DNA from: Mesorhizobium sp.
Lineage (GTDB): Bacteria; Pseudomonadota; Alphaproteobacteria; Rhizobiales; Rhizobiaceae
NCBI GenBank assembly: GCA_019635735.1
Contig: JAHBYX010000001.1
Location: forward strand, 372,001 to 436,000
DNA length: 64,000 nt
Direction of reading: 5' to 3'
Shown: positions 36,069 through 48,182 of the stretch, piece after piece
How the letters are laid out: the number at the start of each line of letters is the position of its first letter
Position numbering within the stretch: position 1 is the first letter of the stretch
Made by a program: the position numbers and the translations under genes
Notes under the pieces: generated by a model
The model's database searches: none
What the model was told of the DNA's origin: nothing
The model's input: only the letters and a program-made list of their open reading frames with translations

Positions 36069-36806
36069 TCAGATCATGACCATGCCGCCGTTGACATGCA
36101 GCGTCTGACCGGTGACGTAGGCCGCCTCGGCCGATGCGAGGTAGAGGACGGCGGCCGCGATATCCGCACCCGCGCCCATCCGCTTCATCGGCACAGCACC
36201 GAGGATCGTCTCTTTCTGCTTGTCGTTAAGCTTGCCCGTCATGGCGGATTCGATGAAACCGGGCGCGACGCAGTTCACGGTGACGTTGCGACTGGCGATT
36301 TCCTGCGCCAACGACTTGGAGAATCCGATCATGCCGGCCTTGGAGGCGCAGTAGTTGGCCTGTCCCGGATTGCCGGTTACGCCCACGACCGACGTGATGT
36401 TGATGATGCGACCGTAGCGGCGGCGCATCATCGGATGGGTCAGTTCGCGGGTGAGACGGAAGGCCGAGCCGAGATTGACTTCGAGCACATTGTCCCAATC
36501 CTCGTCCGACATGCGCACGAACAGCCCGTCGCGGGTGATGCCCGCATTGTTGACGAGAATGTCGACGCCGCCGAGATCGGCCTCGGCCTTCTGGCCGAGT
36601 GCCTTCACTGCCTCGCGGTCGGAGAGATCGGCGGGAAAAACCTGAACACGGTCGCCAAGCTCGGCCGCGAGTGTCTCGAGCTTCTCCTGGCGCGTGCCGT
36701 GAATGCCCACGGTGGCGCCCTGCGCATGAAGGGTACGGGCTATCGCCTCGCCCAGGTCGCCCGTGGCTCCGGTGACGAGCGCCTTGCGGCCTGTCAGATC
36801 GAACAT
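36069..36806 (-). CDS. fabG: 3-oxoacyl-[acyl-carrier-protein] reductase
   Basis: A 245-residue SDR reducing 3-oxoacyl-ACP with NADPH. TGATGDLG cofactor motif (12-19), NNAG (86-89) and catalytic tetrad N111, S139, Y152, K156. Ends with the family-typical GGMVMI. It lies between fabD and acpP, so the assignment to fatty acid synthesis is firm. Confidence 0.97.
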   Translation of the reverse strand: MFDLTGRKALVTGATGDLGEAIARTLHAQGATVGIHGTRQEKLETLAAELGDRVQVFPADLSDREAVKALGQKAEADLGGVDILVNNAGITRDGLFVRMSDEDWDNVLEVNLGSAFRLTRELTHPMMRRRYGRIINITSVVGVTGNPGQANYCASKAGMIGFSKSLAQEIASRNVTVNCVAPGFIESAMTGKLNDKQKETILGAVPMKRMGAGADIAAAVLYLASAEAAYVTGQTLHVNGGMVMI

Positions 36807-36856
36807 GGAGAACTCCCGTCGGTTGTCGCGCCCGGTAAGCGCGGGCGGATATGTGC

Positions 36857-37798
36857 CTAAGCGAGCTGCGCGACCGCCGCGTCGATGTCGGCGGCCGTGC
36901 CGACATTCGCGGTGGCAATGTCGCGATTGATGCGGCGTGCGAGGCCGGAAAGTACCTTCCCCGAACCAATTTCATAGAGCGTCGAGACATTGTTGGCGGC
37001 GAACCACTCGACGGTCTCGCGCCAGCGGACACGACCCGTGACCTGCTCGACCAGGCGCCTGACGATCTCGTCGGCATCGGTGAGCGGCTCGACAACGACG
37101 TTCGAGATAACCGGAACGACCGGCGGGTTCCGGGCGACCTTCGCCAGCGCGTCGCGCATCGCAGCGGCGGCCGGTGCCATCAGGGCGGAATGGAAGGGGG
37201 CGGAAACCTGCAGCATCAGCGCGCGTTTCGCACCCTTCTCGGTGCAGAGCTTCGCCGCCTGCTCGACGGCGGCCCTGGCGCCGGAAATGACCAGCTGTCC
37301 GCCGCCATTGTCGTTGGCGATCTGGCAGACGGAGCCACGGCCGGCTTCCGCGCAGGCTGCTTCGACGTCGGCCGGCTCCAGCCCGATGATCGCCGCCATA
37401 GCCCCCTCGCCCACCGGCACTGCCGCCTGCATCGCATCGCCGCGGATGCGCAGAAGCCGCGCCGTGTCGGAAAGCGACAGCATGCCGGCGGCGCACAGGG
37501 CCGAATATTCGCCGAGGGAATGGCCCGCCACGTATGCGACATGGTCCAGAACGGTGACGCCTCGCGCCTGCAGAACCCGGATAGCAGCCATCGAGACCGC
37601 CATCAGGGCTGGCTGGGCGTTGGAGGTGAGCGTCAGCGTTTCCTCCGGTCCTTCCCACATGACAGCGGAAAGCTTCTGGCCGAGCGCCTCATCGACCTCG
37701 TTGAACACGGCGCGCGCCTCCGGAAAGGCGTCGGCGAGGTCCTTGCCCATGCCGACGGCCTGGCTGCCCTGGCCCGGGAATGTGAAAGCGACCGACAT
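36857..37798 (-). CDS. fabD: Malonyl-CoA-ACP transacylase
   Basis: A 313-residue FabD loading malonyl groups onto ACP. Active-site GHSLGEYSAL (S94), the N-terminal FPGQGSQ, the Arg segment RLLRIRGDAMQ, and the His in VSAPFHSALM are visible. Of two possible ATGs, 37798 is preferred because GGGAG is then correctly spaced; ATG 37804 would sit against it. First gene of the minus-strand fab run. Confidence 0.97.
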   Translation of the reverse strand: MSVAFTFPGQGSQAVGMGKDLADAFPEARAVFNEVDEALGQKLSAVMWEGPEETLTLTSNAQPALMAVSMAAIRVLQARGVTVLDHVAYVAGHSLGEYSALCAAGMLSLSDTARLLRIRGDAMQAAVPVGEGAMAAIIGLEPADVEAACAEAGRGSVCQIANDNGGGQLVISGARAAVEQAAKLCTEKGAKRALMLQVSAPFHSALMAPAAAAMRDALAKVARNPPVVPVISNVVVEPLTDADEIVRRLVEQVTGRVRWRETVEWFAANNVSTLYEIGSGKVLSGLARRINRDIATANVGTAADIDAAVAQLA

Positions 37799-37974
37799 CG
37801 GCATCTCCCGCTTCGTCTGGATCGCCCCTGTGGCGCAGCGCGGTGCGCAAAGTCAAGGGCGTGCATTTTGGAAGGCCGCCCGTACATGATGACGCACTGC
37901 AACATTTCTTTATTGCGCCGGCAAGGGAACGCCTTTCTTTTGTGACAGTTGAATGACACTCGCATGAATATCGT

Positions 37975-39975
37975 TTGGCGCCATTCCGGGCCGGGGATAC
38001 CGATTTGTCGAAGAGTGCATCCATAGGCCGGACGGCAGCAACGTCCGAAACCGCTCACCGAGGCCGGTTTTCCCGTCGCACCGCCCATTGGCTCGGGATG
38101 GCGCGCAATACCACGACGACGGTGCTGATCGCGGCGATGCTGACGTTCGCGGTGGAGGCGGTCGCCCGTGGTTCATTGGGCGAGGCGCTCCTGTTTTTCG
38201 TCGAGCCCTATCGGCCCGCGCTGGCGACGGTGGCACTGTTCACGCTGCTGCTGCTTGCACTGGACGGCCTGCTCGGACGGCTGCATATGGGCGTGCTGGT
38301 GCTTGCGCCCATCGTTCTCGGGCTGGCTGCGACCGGATTGCAGAAATCCTACTATCTCGGCGACCCGCTCTATCCCACCGACTTCCTCTACGGCCGGCAG
38401 ATCCTCGAACTGTTGCCGCTGCTTGCCCGCGAACGGTTGGGAACGGCGGTGCTGATCGTCTTGATTTTCGCCGCGCTCGCGGTTCTCGTGCCGATGGCCT
38501 GGATCGGATGGCGCCGTCGCGGACGCGCGATCCTCCTGTCGGACCGGATGGTCCGGCTCGCCGTAGCAGTGCCGCTGATCGCGCTCTATGCGTCGATCCT
38601 CGACTATTCGACCTTCTCGTGGACCCGCGACCGGCTGCGCATCAGCCCCATGATGTGGGACCAGAAGGCAAACTACCAGCACAACGGCTTCACTCTGGCC
38701 TTCGCGCTCAACGTGCCGATGGCCAAGGTCGCCGCGCCCAAGGGCTATTCGCCAGAGGCGGTCCAGGCGGTCGGAAAGCCGGTTCTCCAGCCGATCAGCG
38801 TGCCGGAGGAGCGTCCCGACATCATCATGGTGATGAGCGAATCCTTCTGGGATCCGACCCGCCTGCCCGGCGTGACGCTGACCCCGGATCCGATTGCCTT
38901 CACGCGCCAGCACCAGTCGGGAAATATCTTCTCCCCGGAGTTCGGCGGCATGACCGCGAACGTCGAATTCGAGGCGCTCACCGGCTTCTCGAACGCCTTC
39001 CTGCCCTATGGCAGCATCCCGTATCAGCAATATGTGCGCAATTCGGCGCCGACGCTCGCCTCATTCCTGAAGAGCGAGGGCTACGAAACGCAGGCCATGC
39101 ATCCCTTCGAGGGCTGGTTCTGGAACCGCGCCCAAGTCTACGAGGCGTTCGGCTTCGAGGATTTCCGCTCGGTCGAGAACATGCCGAAGCTGGAGACGCG
39201 CGGCACGCTGGTCTCCGACGATGCGCTGACCGAGCAGATCATCGCGCGGGCGGAACGGGCCAGAGACCCGCTCTTCCTCTTTGCGGTGACGCTGCAAAGC
39301 CACGGTCCCTACGAGCCCGGCCGGTACCCGCAGGAGTCGATCAAGGTCGGCGGCAGGATGGACGACTGGACGCGCGGCTCGATCGCGACCTTCGCGGAAG
39401 GCATGCACGACGCCGACAAGTCGATGCGCCGATTGATCGAATGGGCGGAAAAGCGCGAGCGGCCTACCGTGATCGCCTATTTCGGCGACCACCTGCCGCC
39501 GCTGGGTCCCGCCTATGTCGGGACGGGGTTCCTCGACGACAACGTGGCGCCGCGCACAGGATCGGCCGGCGAGATGAAGCGCGTGCGGGAAACGCCGCTG
39601 GTCGTCTGGTCGAACCGCAAGGGCAGCGCCGAGGACATCGGCACGGTCAGCCCTTCCTTCATGCCGCTCCTGGTGCTGAGGCAGGCGGGGATCGAACATC
39701 CCTACTACACCGGCCTGCTCGGCGAACTGCACGACCGCTACAGGGTCGTCGACCGGCATCTCCTCATTGGCGCGGACGGCAAAGGCATACGGGACTGGTC
39801 GCGGAGCAAGCAGCCCGACCGGTTGGTCACCGACATGCGTATGCTGCAATACGACGCATTGTTCGGCGAGAAATACGGCTCGAAGCGCTTCTTCCCGAAA
39901 CGGTCGCCGGTGGGACCGCTTATCGCAGGTCCTTCGCCTGGTCCGCGCTTGCCATCCGGTCGAAACCCTGTATAA
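37975..39975 (+). CDS. LtaS-type sulfatase-fold phosphoglycerol transferase
   Basis: Up to 666 residues from TTG 37975; the start is uncertain, with TTG 38005 and ATG 38098 in the same frame. After a polar leader come about five membrane helices (about residues 45-215) and a periplasmic alkaline-phosphatase/sulfatase domain. IIMVMSESFWDP holds the first metal Glu, GGMTANVEFEALTG the catalytic Thr region, and AYFGDHLPPLG the distal metal Asp-His. Relatives transfer phosphoglycerol to periplasmic glucans (OpgB/CgmB-like) or to teichoic acid; in a rhizobial relative a cyclic-glucan role is plausible but not shown. Confidence 0.87.
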   Translation: MAPFRAGDTDLSKSASIGRTAATSETAHRGRFSRRTAHWLGMARNTTTTVLIAAMLTFAVEAVARGSLGEALLFFVEPYRPALATVALFTLLLLALDGLLGRLHMGVLVLAPIVLGLAATGLQKSYYLGDPLYPTDFLYGRQILELLPLLARERLGTAVLIVLIFAALAVLVPMAWIGWRRRGRAILLSDRMVRLAVAVPLIALYASILDYSTFSWTRDRLRISPMMWDQKANYQHNGFTLAFALNVPMAKVAAPKGYSPEAVQAVGKPVLQPISVPEERPDIIMVMSESFWDPTRLPGVTLTPDPIAFTRQHQSGNIFSPEFGGMTANVEFEALTGFSNAFLPYGSIPYQQYVRNSAPTLASFLKSEGYETQAMHPFEGWFWNRAQVYEAFGFEDFRSVENMPKLETRGTLVSDDALTEQIIARAERARDPLFLFAVTLQSHGPYEPGRYPQESIKVGGRMDDWTRGSIATFAEGMHDADKSMRRLIEWAEKRERPTVIAYFGDHLPPLGPAYVGTGFLDDNVAPRTGSAGEMKRVRETPLVVWSNRKGSAEDIGTVSPSFMPLLVLRQAGIEHPYYTGLLGELHDRYRVVDRHLLIGADGKGIRDWSRSKQPDRLVTDMRMLQYDALFGEKYGSKRFFPKRSPVGPLIAGPSPGPRLPSGRNPV

Positions 39976-39976
39976 G
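39949..39976 (+). promoter_or_regulatory. Predicted sigma-70 promoter of the rpsF operon
   Basis: TTGCCA (39949-39954), 16-nt spacer, TATAAG (39971-39976), overlapping the stop codon of the preceding gene. Transcription would start near 39983 and give a leader of about 220 nt before rpsF. Confidence 0.5.
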
Positions 39977-40019
39977 CGCCCGCAATCTGCCGGTTCCAGC
40001 TGGGGGCTGAACGGAGGGC

Positions 40020-40057
40020 CGGAGGTTTGAACCTCCGCCGTGAAGGAAAAATCCTTC
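40020..40057 (+). promoter_or_regulatory. Tandem hairpins in rpsF leader
   Basis: Two adjacent perfect hairpins: GGAGGTT-TG-AACCTCC (40021-40036, extended by one C-G pair) and GAAGGA-AAAA-TCCTTC (40042-40057). They lie in the predicted 5' leader of a ribosomal protein operon, where S6/S18 autoregulatory structures are known in other bacteria. Neither is followed by a T run, so a terminator is unlikely. Confidence 0.5.
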
Positions 40058-40201
40058 CGCCTCCCGTGTCTCCGCTCTCGACCGTCTCGTGATGCTCCTT
40101 TCTTCCCCCAAGAGGCCGCAGGGTCGCCTTAGGGTCCAAGAGAAGTTGCAGAGGCTTTTGCCGCCGGGACCGACAGTGAAACGAAGAAAGGCAAAGAACG
40201 A

Positions 40202-40687
40202 ATGGCACTTTACGAGCATGTGTTCCTTGCCCGGCAGGACCTCTCGCCGCAGCAGGTCGATGCACTTGTCGAACAGTACAAGGGCGTCATCACCGCTGGC
40301 GGGGGCTCGGTCGGCCGGGTCGAGAACTGGGGACTGAAGTCCCTCACCTACCGCGTCAACAAGAACCGCAAGGCCTACTACACCCTCATGGACATCACCG
40401 CTCCGGCTGCCGCCGTGAAGGAGATGGAGCGCCAGATGGGCCTGTCTGAAGACGTCCTGCGCTTCATGACCATCAAGGTCGAGAGGCACGAGGAAGGCCA
40501 GTCGGCGATGCTGCAGAAGCGCGACCGCGACGACCGTGGCGATCGCGGCGACAGGGGTGACCGCCCCGCCCGCTTCGGCGACCGCGACCGCGGCGACCGT
40601 CCGCCCCGCAGCTTCGGCGGCGACCGTGACGGTGGTGACCGTGGCCCGCGCCGTCCGCGCGAGAACTTCGAAGGAGCAGCAGAATAA
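40202..40687 (+). CDS. rpsF: 30S ribosomal protein S6
   Basis: A 161-residue bS6: [23 protein letters not shown] and [23 protein letters not shown] are conserved. The C-terminal tail from about residue 108 is an Arg/Asp/Gly-rich repeat ([11 protein letters not shown] style), longer than in E. coli and typical of alphaproteobacteria. It pairs with S18, encoded next; its stop overlaps the rpsR start by one base. Confidence 0.97.
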   Translation: MALYEHVFLARQDLSPQQVDALVEQYKGVITAGGGSVGRVENWGLKSLTYRVNKNRKAYYTLMDITAPAAAVKEMERQMGLSEDVLRFMTIKVERHEEGQSAMLQKRDRDDRGDRGDRGDRPARFGDRDRGDRPPRSFGGDRDGGDRGPRRPRENFEGAAE

Positions 40688-40935
40688 TGGCCGAGACCGT
40701 TTCCGCGCCGCAGCGGCGCCCCTTCCACCGCCGTCGCAAGACCTGCCCGTTCTCGGGCGCCAATGCGCCGCGCATCGACTACAAGGACGTGCGTCTGCTG
40801 CAGCGCTATATTTCCGAGCGCGGCAAGATCGTGCCGTCCCGCATCACCGCGGTAAGCCAGAAGAAGCAGCGCGAACTCGCCCAGGCGATCAAGCGTGCCC
40901 GCTTCCTCGCGCTCCTGCCCTACGTGGTGCGCTGA
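40687..40935 (+). CDS. rpsR: 30S ribosomal protein S18
   Basis: An 82-residue bS18 with [21 protein letters not shown] and the basic C-terminal [28 protein letters not shown]. The single Cys of the KTCP segment suggests the zinc-independent form. Binds S6 and the platform of the 30S subunit. Confidence 0.98.
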   Translation: MAETVSAPQRRPFHRRRKTCPFSGANAPRIDYKDVRLLQRYISERGKIVPSRITAVSQKKQRELAQAIKRARFLALLPYVVR

Positions 40936-40947
40936 CGAACTGACGAA

Positions 40948-40969
40948 GCGGGCGGCCACGGCCGCCCGC
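40948..40969 (+). terminator. Hairpin after rpsR, possible terminator
   Basis: 9-bp perfect stem GCGGGCGGC / GCCGCCCGC with a 4-nt loop, followed by CTCTCCTT, a weak T tract. Between rpsR and rplI it could end part of the transcripts and lower rplI expression, or simply be a stable RNA end. Confidence 0.5.
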
Positions 40970-41140
40970 CTCTCCTTCCGCGACGGGCGCGGCAGGCTTA
41001 TGCAAATCCCGAGTTGGGCGACATAGCCCTAACTGCCGCGACGGCAGGACAGCGCATAAAGGCCTCACCGGCCGCTGCTTCCTTTCCGATCGCGCATGCC
41101 ATCACCGCCGACCCACGGCGACACGAAAAGGAACGGAACC

Positions 41141-41716
41141 ATGGAAGTCATTCTTCTCGAACGTATTCCCCGCCTCGGCCAGATGGGCGACACCGTCAAG
41201 GTCAAGGACGGCTTCGGCCGCAACTTCCTCCTGCCGCAGGGCAAGGCGCTGCGCGCCAACGCCGCGAACAAGAAGAAGTTCGAGGGCCAGCGCGCCCAAC
41301 TCGAAGCCCGCAACCTCGAGCGCAAGACCGAGGCCCAGCAGGTCGCCGACAAGCTCGACGGCAAGTCGTTCATCGCCGTGCGCTCCGCCGGCGAAACCGG
41401 CCAGCTCTATGGCTCGGTCTCGACCCGGGACATCGCCGAACTTCTGACCGCGGAAGGCTTCACCGTCTCGCGCAACCAGGTCGAGCTGAACCAGCCGATC
41501 AAGGAGATCGGCGTGCGCAACGTCGCGATCATGCTCCACCCCGAGGTCGAGGTCACGATCACGCTCAATATCGCCCGCTCCGTCGACGAGGCCGAGCGCC
41601 AGGCCAAGGGCGAGACGCTGACGACCGCCGAGGCGATCTACGGCGACGACATCAACGAGAACGCCCGTCCGGACGCCTTCTTCGATCCGACGGCGGAGGA
41701 AGGCGACGAGGAGTAG
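41141..41716 (+). CDS. rplI: 50S ribosomal protein L9
   Basis: A 191-residue bL9 with [33 protein letters not shown], the connecting helix ([21 protein letters not shown]) and the C-terminal rRNA-binding domain, then an acidic C-terminal tail (EEGDEE) found in alphaproteobacterial L9. Start ATG 41141 has AAAAGGAAC upstream; an in-frame ATG at 41096 is not needed. It ends at a strong terminator. Confidence 0.97.
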   Translation: MEVILLERIPRLGQMGDTVKVKDGFGRNFLLPQGKALRANAANKKKFEGQRAQLEARNLERKTEAQQVADKLDGKSFIAVRSAGETGQLYGSVSTRDIAELLTAEGFTVSRNQVELNQPIKEIGVRNVAIMLHPEVEVTITLNIARSVDEAERQAKGETLTTAEAIYGDDINENARPDAFFDPTAEEGDEE

Positions 41717-41743
41717 TCTTAGACACTCCGACCGAACCAACCG

Positions 41744-41775
41744 AAGGCCCAGGCGGCAACGCCTGGGCCTTTTTT
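41744..41775 (+). terminator. Intrinsic terminator of the rpsF-rpsR-rplI operon
   Basis: 11-bp perfect stem AAGGCCCAGGC / GCCTGGGCCTT with a 6-nt loop, followed directly by TTTT and G-rich spacer. The clearest rho-independent terminator in the window. Confidence 0.9.
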
Positions 41776-41851
41776 GTTGCCCGGCTGGCGTAATTGCCGA
41801 AACCGGCGGACGGTCTATAATCGACACCACCTGGATTTCGGGGATTGCGTG

Positions 41852-43192
41852 ATGAACAGGCTCTTGAAGAGTGTGGTCAGCGGTCTGGTCCGGACGGGAG
41901 ATCTGACAGTGACCGGTCCAAAGGGCATATCCGTCCATTTCGGCGACGGATCGGGCCAGCATGTCCACGTCGTCATCCGTTCGCGTCATGCGGAACTTGG
42001 GATCGCGCTGGACCCGTCGCTCGCACTGCCGGAAGCCTATATGGACGGCGACCTCGACATCGTCGAAGGCGATATCTTCGAATTGCTGCGGATCGCCTAT
42101 CAGAACATGGGCCCGGCCGGGGTTGAAGCGGTCTGGGCGCGGGCGATCGAAGGCCTCCGCTACGGGCTGCGCCGGCTGCACCAGATGAACAATGCGGCCC
42201 GGTCCCGGGCCAACGTCCACAGCCACTATGACCTTTCGGGCGAGCTTTACCGGCTCTTCCTCGACACGGACATGCAGTATTCCTGCGCCTATTTCGAACG
42301 GCCGGACATGACGCTCGAAGAGGCGCAGGACGCCAAGAAGCGTCACATCGCGGCGAAGTTGCGCATGAGCCCGCGCCTAGATGTCCTGGACATCGGTTCA
42401 GGCTGGGGCGGGCTCGGCCTCTATCTTGCGCGCCATTTCGACGCGAGCGTGCTCGGCGTCACCCTGTCGACCGAGCAGCATGCGGTGTCCAGCCAGCGGG
42501 CGCAGGCCGAGCGTCTCGACAACCACGTCCATTTCGAACTGCGCGACTACCGCGACCTGCAGGAGCGGTTCGATCGCATCGTTTCGGTCGGCATGTTCGA
42601 GCATGTCGGCGTCAACCACTTTCAGACCTTCTTCGACAAGGCGGCCTCGCTGCTCAAGCCGGACGGCGTGATGCTGCTGCACTCGATCGGACGCACCGGC
42701 CGGCCGGTGGCGACCAACGCCTTCATCCGCAAATACATCTTCCCGGGAGGCTATATCCCGGCGATGTCCGAGATCCTGCCGGCGGTCGAACGATCGGGGC
42801 TCGTGGTCACCGACGTCGAGGTGCTGCGCCTGCACTACGCCGAAACGCTGAAGCACTGGCGCGAACGGTTCCTCGCCAACCGGGACAAGGCGAAGGCGCT
42901 TTACGACGAGCGCTTCTGCCGGATGTGGGAGTTCTACCTCGCGGCGTCCGAAGCCTCGTTCCGCTGGCAGGACCTCGTCGTCTTCCAGATCCAGCTGACG
43001 AAATCGAACGCGGTGCTGCCGATGACGCGAGACTACATCGCCGAGGCGGAACACCGGCTGCGCGACGACGCCGAGAACAATCGGCCGCGCGAGCGGTCGG
43101 CACAGTCTGGCGAGGAAGCCGATCAGCCGCCGAAGAGGCCCAGGAGCCCCTTGCCCGCAGCAAAGGCGAGCCAGGCGAGGACACCGAAGTAG
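41852..43192 (+). CDS. Cyclopropane-fatty-acyl-phospholipid synthase family methyltransferase
   Basis: A 446-residue SAM-dependent methyltransferase of the CFA synthase family, which adds a methylene bridge to unsaturated phospholipid acyl chains. HSHYDLSGELYRLFLD, the SAM motif LDIGSGWGGLGLYLA, TLSTEQH, and SVGMFEHVG are diagnostic; a lipid-binding N-terminal domain covers about 1-110. Start ATG 41852. The last 45 or so residues are a low-complexity Arg/Pro/Glu tail that lies antisense over the end of the exoD-like gene (70-nt overlap), so the natural C-terminus may be nearer residue 405. Confidence 0.93.
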   Translation: MNRLLKSVVSGLVRTGDLTVTGPKGISVHFGDGSGQHVHVVIRSRHAELGIALDPSLALPEAYMDGDLDIVEGDIFELLRIAYQNMGPAGVEAVWARAIEGLRYGLRRLHQMNNAARSRANVHSHYDLSGELYRLFLDTDMQYSCAYFERPDMTLEEAQDAKKRHIAAKLRMSPRLDVLDIGSGWGGLGLYLARHFDASVLGVTLSTEQHAVSSQRAQAERLDNHVHFELRDYRDLQERFDRIVSVGMFEHVGVNHFQTFFDKAASLLKPDGVMLLHSIGRTGRPVATNAFIRKYIFPGGYIPAMSEILPAVERSGLVVTDVEVLRLHYAETLKHWRERFLANRDKAKALYDERFCRMWEFYLAASEASFRWQDLVVFQIQLTKSNAVLPMTRDYIAEAEHRLRDDAENNRPRERSAQSGEEADQPPKRPRSPLPAAKASQARTPK

Positions 43193-43761
43193 ACGATCGT
43201 CGCGACGATCATCGCGTAGCCGGCCAGGACGACGACGCCGTCCCGCTGCGACATTCCAATCGCGAGCAACAGGATCGCGAAGGCAGGCAACGTGTTCGAG
43301 AACGGGACGAGGCTGAGCGGCACCATCAGGAGGCTACCTGCGAGGATCAGCGCAAGGCCGTTGACGCGGCTGGCGAAACCGCTGCCGGTGATGGCCTGGG
43401 CGCGGGGGCGGATATAGGCCTCCACCCTAGCCACGACATTAGCGCCCCGCCTCAGGATGCCGGCGAGTTTCACCGCATCCATCTCCTTGTCCATCAGCCG
43501 GTCGGGCAGCCAGGGCAAGCGATTGGTGGTGATGCCGATGGCGACGAGGATGATCGCGGCGCCGAACACCGTGCTGACACCGGGAATCGAGACCGGAATG
43601 AGGAACGGGATGGTCAGCAGGGCGCACAGGAAGAGCAAGCCGTGCTCCCCCACGAGGGACAGCAGCCTGCGAAGCGTGACGGTCGGCCCGTCGATCGAAT
43701 CGATCGCCCGGGTCAGCGCGGCGTAGAGCGTTTCTCTCGTGTCGGCGAATTCTATGGTCAC
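43123..43761 (-). CDS. ExoD-family exopolysaccharide biosynthesis membrane protein
   Basis: 212 residues from GTG 43761, which has GGAG correctly placed; an ATG at 43863 in the same frame would add 34 residues. ExoD proteins are polytopic membrane proteins: GPTVTLRRLLSLVGEHGLLFLCALLTIPFLIPV is the typical start, followed by helices near 85-100, 140-180 and 185-205. In Sinorhizobium meliloti exoD mutants are affected in exopolysaccharide and in nodule invasion; the biochemical role is unknown. Convergent with the cyclopropane synthase gene. Confidence 0.88.
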   Translation of the reverse strand: MTIEFADTRETLYAALTRAIDSIDGPTVTLRRLLSLVGEHGLLFLCALLTIPFLIPVSIPGVSTVFGAAIILVAIGITTNRLPWLPDRLMDKEMDAVKLAGILRRGANVVARVEAYIRPRAQAITGSGFASRVNGLALILAGSLLMVPLSLVPFSNTLPAFAILLLAIGMSQRDGVVVLAGYAMIVATIVYFGVLAWLAFAAGKGLLGLFGG

Positions 43762-44094
43762 GGCCGGCTTCTCCAGAGCGCGGTGCGTCCAGCCGGACGC
43801 ACGAAAGAATGGTCGGGGATTCTGACTGACTGCAGTGCCAAGCTGTCCCAGGCAGCTTGCCATCGGGTTAAGGCGCGGACAATGCGCCGGATTTCCGGCG
43901 GCGAACTGGCGGCGACAATACTATTCCCGTTTTGTTCCTGATCCCTTGGCGCTATGCTCTGCGTTCGATTCGCGTCAATGGCGAATCTGTCCACTGTTTG
44001 CCGCGCCTGTGAATCGTGGGCAGTTCTGCAGGAAAATCGCCCCGGCGAGCGCGTCGTTCTGTTAGCTCATTCCCGAGGGAAGTGACGGGACATC
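43762..44094. other. Intergenic region upstream of dnaB
   Basis: 333 nt between the divergent exoD-like and dnaB genes, or 231 nt if the longer exoD start is used. The part near 43915-43960 is AT-richer than its surroundings and is a candidate promoter zone for dnaB, but no -35/-10 pair stands out. No RNA gene or repeat seen. Confidence 0.45.
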
Positions 44095-45585
<1,491 letters not shown>

Positions 45586-45587
45586 AC

Positions 45588-46756
45588 GTGGCTCCCGACA
45601 GCCAAAACGTCGCCGGCCCCGAAATGCGTTTTGCCGGCGCAAGCCTGACGATCGATCTCGAGGCGCTGAAGGCGAACTACGCGGCGCTGGCACAAGTCTG
45701 CGCGCCGGCCGTTACGGCCGGCGTCGTCAAGGCCGACGCCTACGGCCTCGGCATCGATCGCGTAGCCCCCGCGCTCAGCGATGCCGGCTGCACCCGGTTC
45801 TTCGTGGCGCTGCCGGAGGAAGGTGCCGCTGTACGGCGGGCGGTGCCCGAGGCGACGATCTATGTGCTCAACGGATTGTTCTCGGAAGAATCCGGCAGTC
45901 TCTACCTCCAGGACCGCCTGATTCCGGTGCTCAATTCGCCGGTCGACGTTCGTCTCTGGGAGACATTCTGCGGTGTGAGCGGTGTCAGGCTGCCCTGCAC
46001 GATCAATGTTGACACCGGCATGAACCGTCTCGGCATGACGGTCGAGGAAGCGCTCGCCTTCGCCGAGGAGAACGCGCTGACGCAGGCGATCGACCCGGTG
46101 CTGGTGATGAGCCACCTCGCCTGCGCGGACGATCAGGCGCATCCGATGAACCGCCGCCAACTGGAGTCGTTTCAAGAGGTTGCGGCAGCTTTTCCAGCCA
46201 TTGAATCAAGCCTGGTAAATTCGGCCGGCATCCTGCTCGGGGCGGAATATCACGGCTCGGTCACTCGGCCCGGCATCGCTGTTTACGGTGGTGCGATCCT
46301 GCCCGGCACCGCGAATCCGATGCGGGTGGTGGTGACCGCCGAAGCGCGGGTGGCGCAGATCCGTCACGCGCGGGCGGGCGAGACGGTGAGCTACGGCGCG
46401 ACGCAGACGCTCACGCGCGACACGATCATCGCGGTGGCGGCGATCGGCTACGCAGACGGCTATCCGCGCGCGGGATCCGCGACGGGCGTGGCGTTCAGGC
46501 AGACGAATCGTCCGGCCGGCCACGGCTTCATCCTGGGCCAGCGCGCGCCGATCCTCGGCCGCATCACGATGGACCTGACCATGTTCGACGTCACCGACCT
46601 TGGTCCTGGCATGGTGGCAAAAGGCGACATGATCGAGCTCTTCGGTCCGAACCTGCCGATCGAAGAGGCGGCAGCCGCCGCGGGCACCATTTCCTACGAA
46701 CTGCTCACCTCGCTCGGCCGGCGCTACCACCGGCGCTACGTCGAGAGCGGGCGCTG

Positions 46757-46757
<1 letters not shown>
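45588..46757 (+). CDS. alr: Alanine racemase
   Basis: A 389-residue PLP-dependent racemase supplying D-alanine for peptidoglycan. PLP lysine K48 in GVVKADAYGLG, the barrel segment INVDTGMNRLGM and the second-domain catalytic Tyr region VSYGATQTL are visible. GTG 45588 gives 12 residues before MRFAGASLTIDL; an internal ATG 45624 is an alternative. TGATG overlap with radA. Confidence 0.95.
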
Positions 46758-48154
<1,397 letters not shown>

Positions 48155-48182
48155 CGTGGCGGCCTAGACAGCGGGAGACACA

